A stretch of 6,886 nucleotides of DNA from Thermoproteota archaeon (GTDB lineage: Archaea; Thermoproteota; EX4484-205; JAAOZP01). Position numbers and translations under genes: made by a program. Shown piece by piece: positions 4,573 to 6,886 of the stretch. The notes beneath the pieces were generated by a model. It did not search any database. It was not told the DNA's origin and worked only from the letters and a program-made list of their open reading frames with translations. The DNA lies in the NCBI GenBank assembly GCA_026414125.1, contig JAOAJQ010000066.1, forward strand, positions 1-6,886, in the 5' to 3' direction. Each line of letters begins with the position of its first letter. Positions within the stretch are counted from its first letter, which is position 1.

Positions 4573-6348
4573 TTACTGCTCAACCTCTAGTATCCTAGAT
4601 TCGTCCTGAACCTTCTGAACAACTATTACGTGAGCATCCTTAACCGGAGGCGGAGTCCCAGGAGTAATACACAAGTATGCCACTCCAGGATTCCTCTCAA
4701 CAACATCCGACAATATTTTGAAAAATCTATTTCTATTAATAGGATCCATATGCACATCCAGCTCATCAATTCCTCTTATACTTGACTTAACTAGTGATTG
4801 GAGGGCCATTAGGAATGATACGACTGTTGCGCTTCTCTCTCCACCGCTCTGAGTGTAGGCGTTGAACTCTGTAAGGTTGCTGCCGCCGAAGCTTACGAGA
4901 ATTGTTAGACCAGCGTTATCGATATCTTCTAGGTTTGTCAGTCTTAACTCGCCTGTGCCGCCCATCACCTCCATGTTTCTCCTGAAGCTCTCGTTAACCT
5001 TGTTTATTGTTTCAACGACTTTCCTCCTCCATATTTCTATTCTGTCTTTAAGCTCGTTTTCAGCAGCCCTCCTGTTTTCAACTATAATCTTAACCTTCTG
5101 TTCAAGGTCGCTGTAAACGTTTAGATAGTTTTTGTAGAGTTCTTCAGCGTTCTCGCTGACCGTGCCGAGTGATGCTATTTGAATAATGCAGTCGTTAATC
5201 TTTTTCTCCAAGACGTCTGGGGGCTCAACTTCCTTGGGCGCTTCGCCCTCAAGTTGCTCCTTTGCATCCCTAACCTTGTCTTCAACAGTCCTAATCCTCT
5301 CTTGGATTCTGCGGCGCTCTCTCTCAAGCTCCCTGATCCTGTATTTCAAGACCTCGGCCTTAACGTTGAGATTCACATAGCTTCTTATCAGCTTAGTTAT
5401 CTCCTCGTCCAGCTTGCTGTACTCGTCGACGAGGCTGTCGTCAAACCCTTTTTCAGAGGCTTTGAAGAAAACTCTTTTAAGCTTCATCCTAGCCTTGTTC
5501 AGCCTGCTCCAGACCTTCTCGTACTTATCCACAGTCTTGGAGACTATCCGGCTGCCCTCAGCCATCCTGGCCTCAAGCTTGGAGACGTTCTCCTCAAGCC
5601 TAGTCTTCTCAGCGTTAAGCTGGTTATATATGCTCCATTTGAGAAGCCTGTTCAACTCAGCATGAAGAGTTTGAAGCTCCCTCTTTTTAACAAGCTTTTC
5701 ATACTCGGCCCTCCACATTCCAAGCGTCTCACGAGCCTCGTTTAAAAGGGCTTCAACAGACTTCTCCTCACTGACAATCCTGCTGAGCCTCTCCTGCGAA
5801 GCCTTAATATTCTCTCTCAGTCCAGACAGACCTACGGCGCCTTCGACAAGCCTGAGCTTCTCGGAAGGATCAAGCATAGCGAACTCTTCAATCATGTACT
5901 GGTGCATGATGATTAGCATGTTGGAAGGGTCTATGCCGAATAGAGAGAGGATCTCGTCGATCTCCATCTTTGTTGCAGGATTATAATTTATCTGGCTCCA
6001 GTATTCCCCGTCTCTCCTCAAATACCTGGTTATCACAAGCTCGTCGGATCTTACGAACGGGACTGGTCTTTTCCCATCTTGGCCAGGAGAATTGTCGAAG
6101 ACCAGTGTAACTCTAGCAATATCCTCGCCGTTCCTAATCAGGTCGCTAAGCTTCTCAGCTCTGCCGCTCCGAGACTGGCCGAGGCCCACGGAAACAGCTA
6201 GTAGGATTGATGATTTTCCAGACCCATTTGGGCCAAGGATAAGGTTAAGCTTAGGGTGAATCGGTATAATAGCATACTTGTAACTCATGAAATTTTCGAG
6301 TCGCACTTCTTTCAGCCGAAGACTTTTTTCCTGCTCTGTCGCTTCCAC
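4573..6348 (-). CDS. Smc5-like (SMC5/6-type) ATPase with short coiled-coil arms
   Basis: The head motifs are complete: an N-terminal LKEVRLENFMSYK strand (12-24), Walker A GPNGSGKSS (39-47), Q-loop MHQYM (148-152), ABC signature QSGGERS (500-506), Walker B ending in D528-E529, and D-loop region LDVHMDPINR (530-539). Several stretches resemble eukaryotic Smc5 rather than Rad50 or bacterial SMC: ILAVSVGLG and GRAEKLSDLI after Walker A, EEFAMLDPSEKLRLVEG (154-170), INKVNESFRR (448-457), TQSGGERS, HMDPINR and the late CITPGTP (560-566). The middle (about 180-450) is coiled coil, with a break near 295-305 and a proline-rich break at 366-380. There is no CxxC zinc hook and no obvious hinge domain. 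Smc5 is about 1,000 residues, so the arms are much shorter. Family members use ATP to clamp DNA in chromosome maintenance and repair. GTG 6348 lies just behind a good promoter. It heads an operon with a nuclease-like gene. Confidence 0.88.
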   Translation of the reverse strand: MEATEQEKSLRLKEVRLENFMSYKYAIIPIHPKLNLILGPNGSGKSSILLAVSVGLGQSRSGRAEKLSDLIRNGEDIARVTLVFDNSPGQDGKRPVPFVRSDELVITRYLRRDGEYWSQINYNPATKMEIDEILSLFGIDPSNMLIIMHQYMIEEFAMLDPSEKLRLVEGAVGLSGLRENIKASQERLSRIVSEEKSVEALLNEARETLGMWRAEYEKLVKKRELQTLHAELNRLLKWSIYNQLNAEKTRLEENVSKLEARMAEGSRIVSKTVDKYEKVWSRLNKARMKLKRVFFKASEKGFDDSLVDEYSKLDEEITKLIRSYVNLNVKAEVLKYRIRELERERRRIQERIRTVEDKVRDAKEQLEGEAPKEVEPPDVLEKKINDCIIQIASLGTVSENAEELYKNYLNVYSDLEQKVKIIVENRRAAENELKDRIEIWRRKVVETINKVNESFRRNMEVMGGTGELRLTNLEDIDNAGLTILVSFGGSNLTEFNAYTQSGGERSATVVSFLMALQSLVKSSIRGIDELDVHMDPINRNRFFKILSDVVERNPGVAYLCITPGTPPPVKDAHVIVVQKVQDESRILEVEQ

Positions 6349-6370
6349 CGGTGTTTTTTAGGCTTCGAGG

Positions 6371-6390
6371 GCTTAAATAAGAGTTTTGCA
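6371..6390 (-). promoter_or_regulatory. BRE/TATA-like promoter of the SMC-like operon
   Basis: On the minus strand AAAACT (BRE-like) is followed by CTTATTTAAG (TATA-like). The box centre is about 29 bases before GTG 6348, which predicts a leaderless or almost leaderless transcript. It is the only clear promoter between this point and the end of the nuclease-like gene. The following stretch up to 6535 holds no gene that I can support; a weak inverted repeat (TTTGAGC near 6395, GCTCAAA near 6444) is the only structure noted. Confidence 0.55.
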
Positions 6391-6535
6391 CGTTTTTGAG
6401 CGACTAAAAATGTGTGTTTAATACTATTTGCCAAGCAAAAATGTGCTCAAACTTCACCAAGTAATAACTTAGTACATATTGTTTGTCGCACAGGTTGTTT
6501 ATTCCTCGCTTGCTGATGTTAGGAGTTTCAAGGAC

Positions 6536-6814
6536 TTAGATAGGGTTTCGCTTCGCCTCCCAGTTAACGCTTAAATTCCATGTGTTTAATGAGATAGTGG
6601 TGGTTATTCCAAACAGTAGCATAACGCCGACGATCATCGTGTGAGAACATCTTTCCAAGGCATCGGGAGATTTGGCATGCTTTAAGCGGAAGCCGTGAGC
6701 TTCTATAAAGCCGTTTAATGCTCTTGTTATTGTCCTCGTGATGCTAAGTCCTATGTTGGCTAAAAGCCATGCTTGATCATGGTTAGGAAAAAAGGTTTCT
6801 GAAAGACGGTTTAA
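6536..6814 (-). pseudogene. Open frame of about 93 codons without a start, possibly a gene remnant
   Basis: Directly after the V4R-domain gene's stop, the same frame stays open for 92 codons to TAA at 6536-6538. It has no ATG, GTG or TTG in its first half. The translation looks protein-like: a helical part containing SETFFPNHDQAWLLANIGL and RALNGFIEAHGFRLKHAKS, then a hydrophobic stretch MIVGVMLLFGITTTISL that could span a membrane, then NTWNLSVNWEAKRNPI. No family is recognised. Later starts (TTG before ERCSH, or ATG before IVGVML) would give only about 33-40 residues. It could be the decayed end of a longer gene, a small membrane protein, or chance. Confidence 0.3.
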
Positions 6815-6886
6815 TTAAGTTTTTATCGTGTACTCGCAGTACGGGTCTCCTCTGGCTATGCATTTTGTTTCAACGGCTTTAGCTTC
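6815..6886 (-). CDS. V4R-domain protein, last 23 codons (5' part outside window)
   Basis: The minus-strand frame enters from the right edge and ends TAA at 6815-6817. The visible end contains ETKCIARGDPYCEYTI, which matches the conserved C-terminal signature of the V4R (4-vinyl reductase) domain: two cysteines spaced by a Gly-Asp-Pro-x-Cys-x-aromatic pattern. V4R domains bind small molecules or metals and, in archaea, often sit in transcription regulators or stand alone. Only the tail is seen, so partner domains, length and role cannot be judged. Confidence 0.72.
   Translation of the reverse strand, partial: EAKAVETKCIARGDPYCEYTIKT

Noticed and set aside
4862..5745. Plus-strand open frames of 84-188 codons opposite the SMC-like gene
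   Set aside because: They are shadows of the antisense strand of coiled-coil coding sequence: low-complexity Leu/Ser-rich translations with no motif, while the minus strand encodes a motif-complete ATPase.
4573..6348. Rad50/SbcC identity for the ATPase
   Set aside because: There is no CxxC zinc hook, the protein is far shorter than Rad50 (about 850-900 residues), no Mre11 neighbour is present, and head motifs resemble Smc5.
6395..6450. TTTGAGC ... GCTCAAA inverted repeat as an operator upstream of the SMC-like operon
   Set aside because: The arms are about seven bases and separated by roughly 40 bases, easily expected by chance in AT-rich sequence.

Overview
The window looks like a chromosomal segment from an archaeon, most likely a member of the Thermoproteota or a relative. 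This is inferred from four things: a geranylgeranyl-reductase-family flavoprotein (archaeal lipid or quinone saturation), a V4R-domain gene end, TATA/BRE-like promoters about 25-30 bases before start codons, and frequent TTG and GTG starts with little Shine-Dalgarno signal. I cannot name a genus.

Layout. Positions 1-2200 read on the plus strand: the C-terminal half of a geranylgeranyl reductase-like FAD enzyme (cut by the window edge), a metallo-beta-lactamase-fold protein with a damaged metal site, and a PRPP-binding phosphoribosyltransferase of the orotate type with a shortened catalytic loop. Positions 2299-3009 hold an unrecognised 236-residue gene on the minus strand. Positions 3132-6348 form a minus-strand cluster. 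It is headed by a 591-residue ATPase whose N- and C-terminal sequences resemble the heads of eukaryotic Smc5. A 62-codon ORF, a broken gene of unknown function and a broken PD-(D/E)XK nuclease-like gene follow. The right edge (6815-6886) is the last 23 codons of a V4R-domain protein. It is followed by an open frame with no usable start.

How the parts relate. The cluster has short gaps (18, 8 and 30 bases) and one clear promoter in front of the Smc5-like gene, so it reads as an operon of SMC-type ATPase, small protein, accessory protein and nuclease. That combination suggests DNA repair or defence against foreign DNA; this role is inference. The two distal genes each carry one in-frame TAG and one frameshift while the ATPase is intact. 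The simplest reading is a module that has lost its effector part. Recoding or assembly error are alternatives that can be tested. This operon is the most interesting content of the window.
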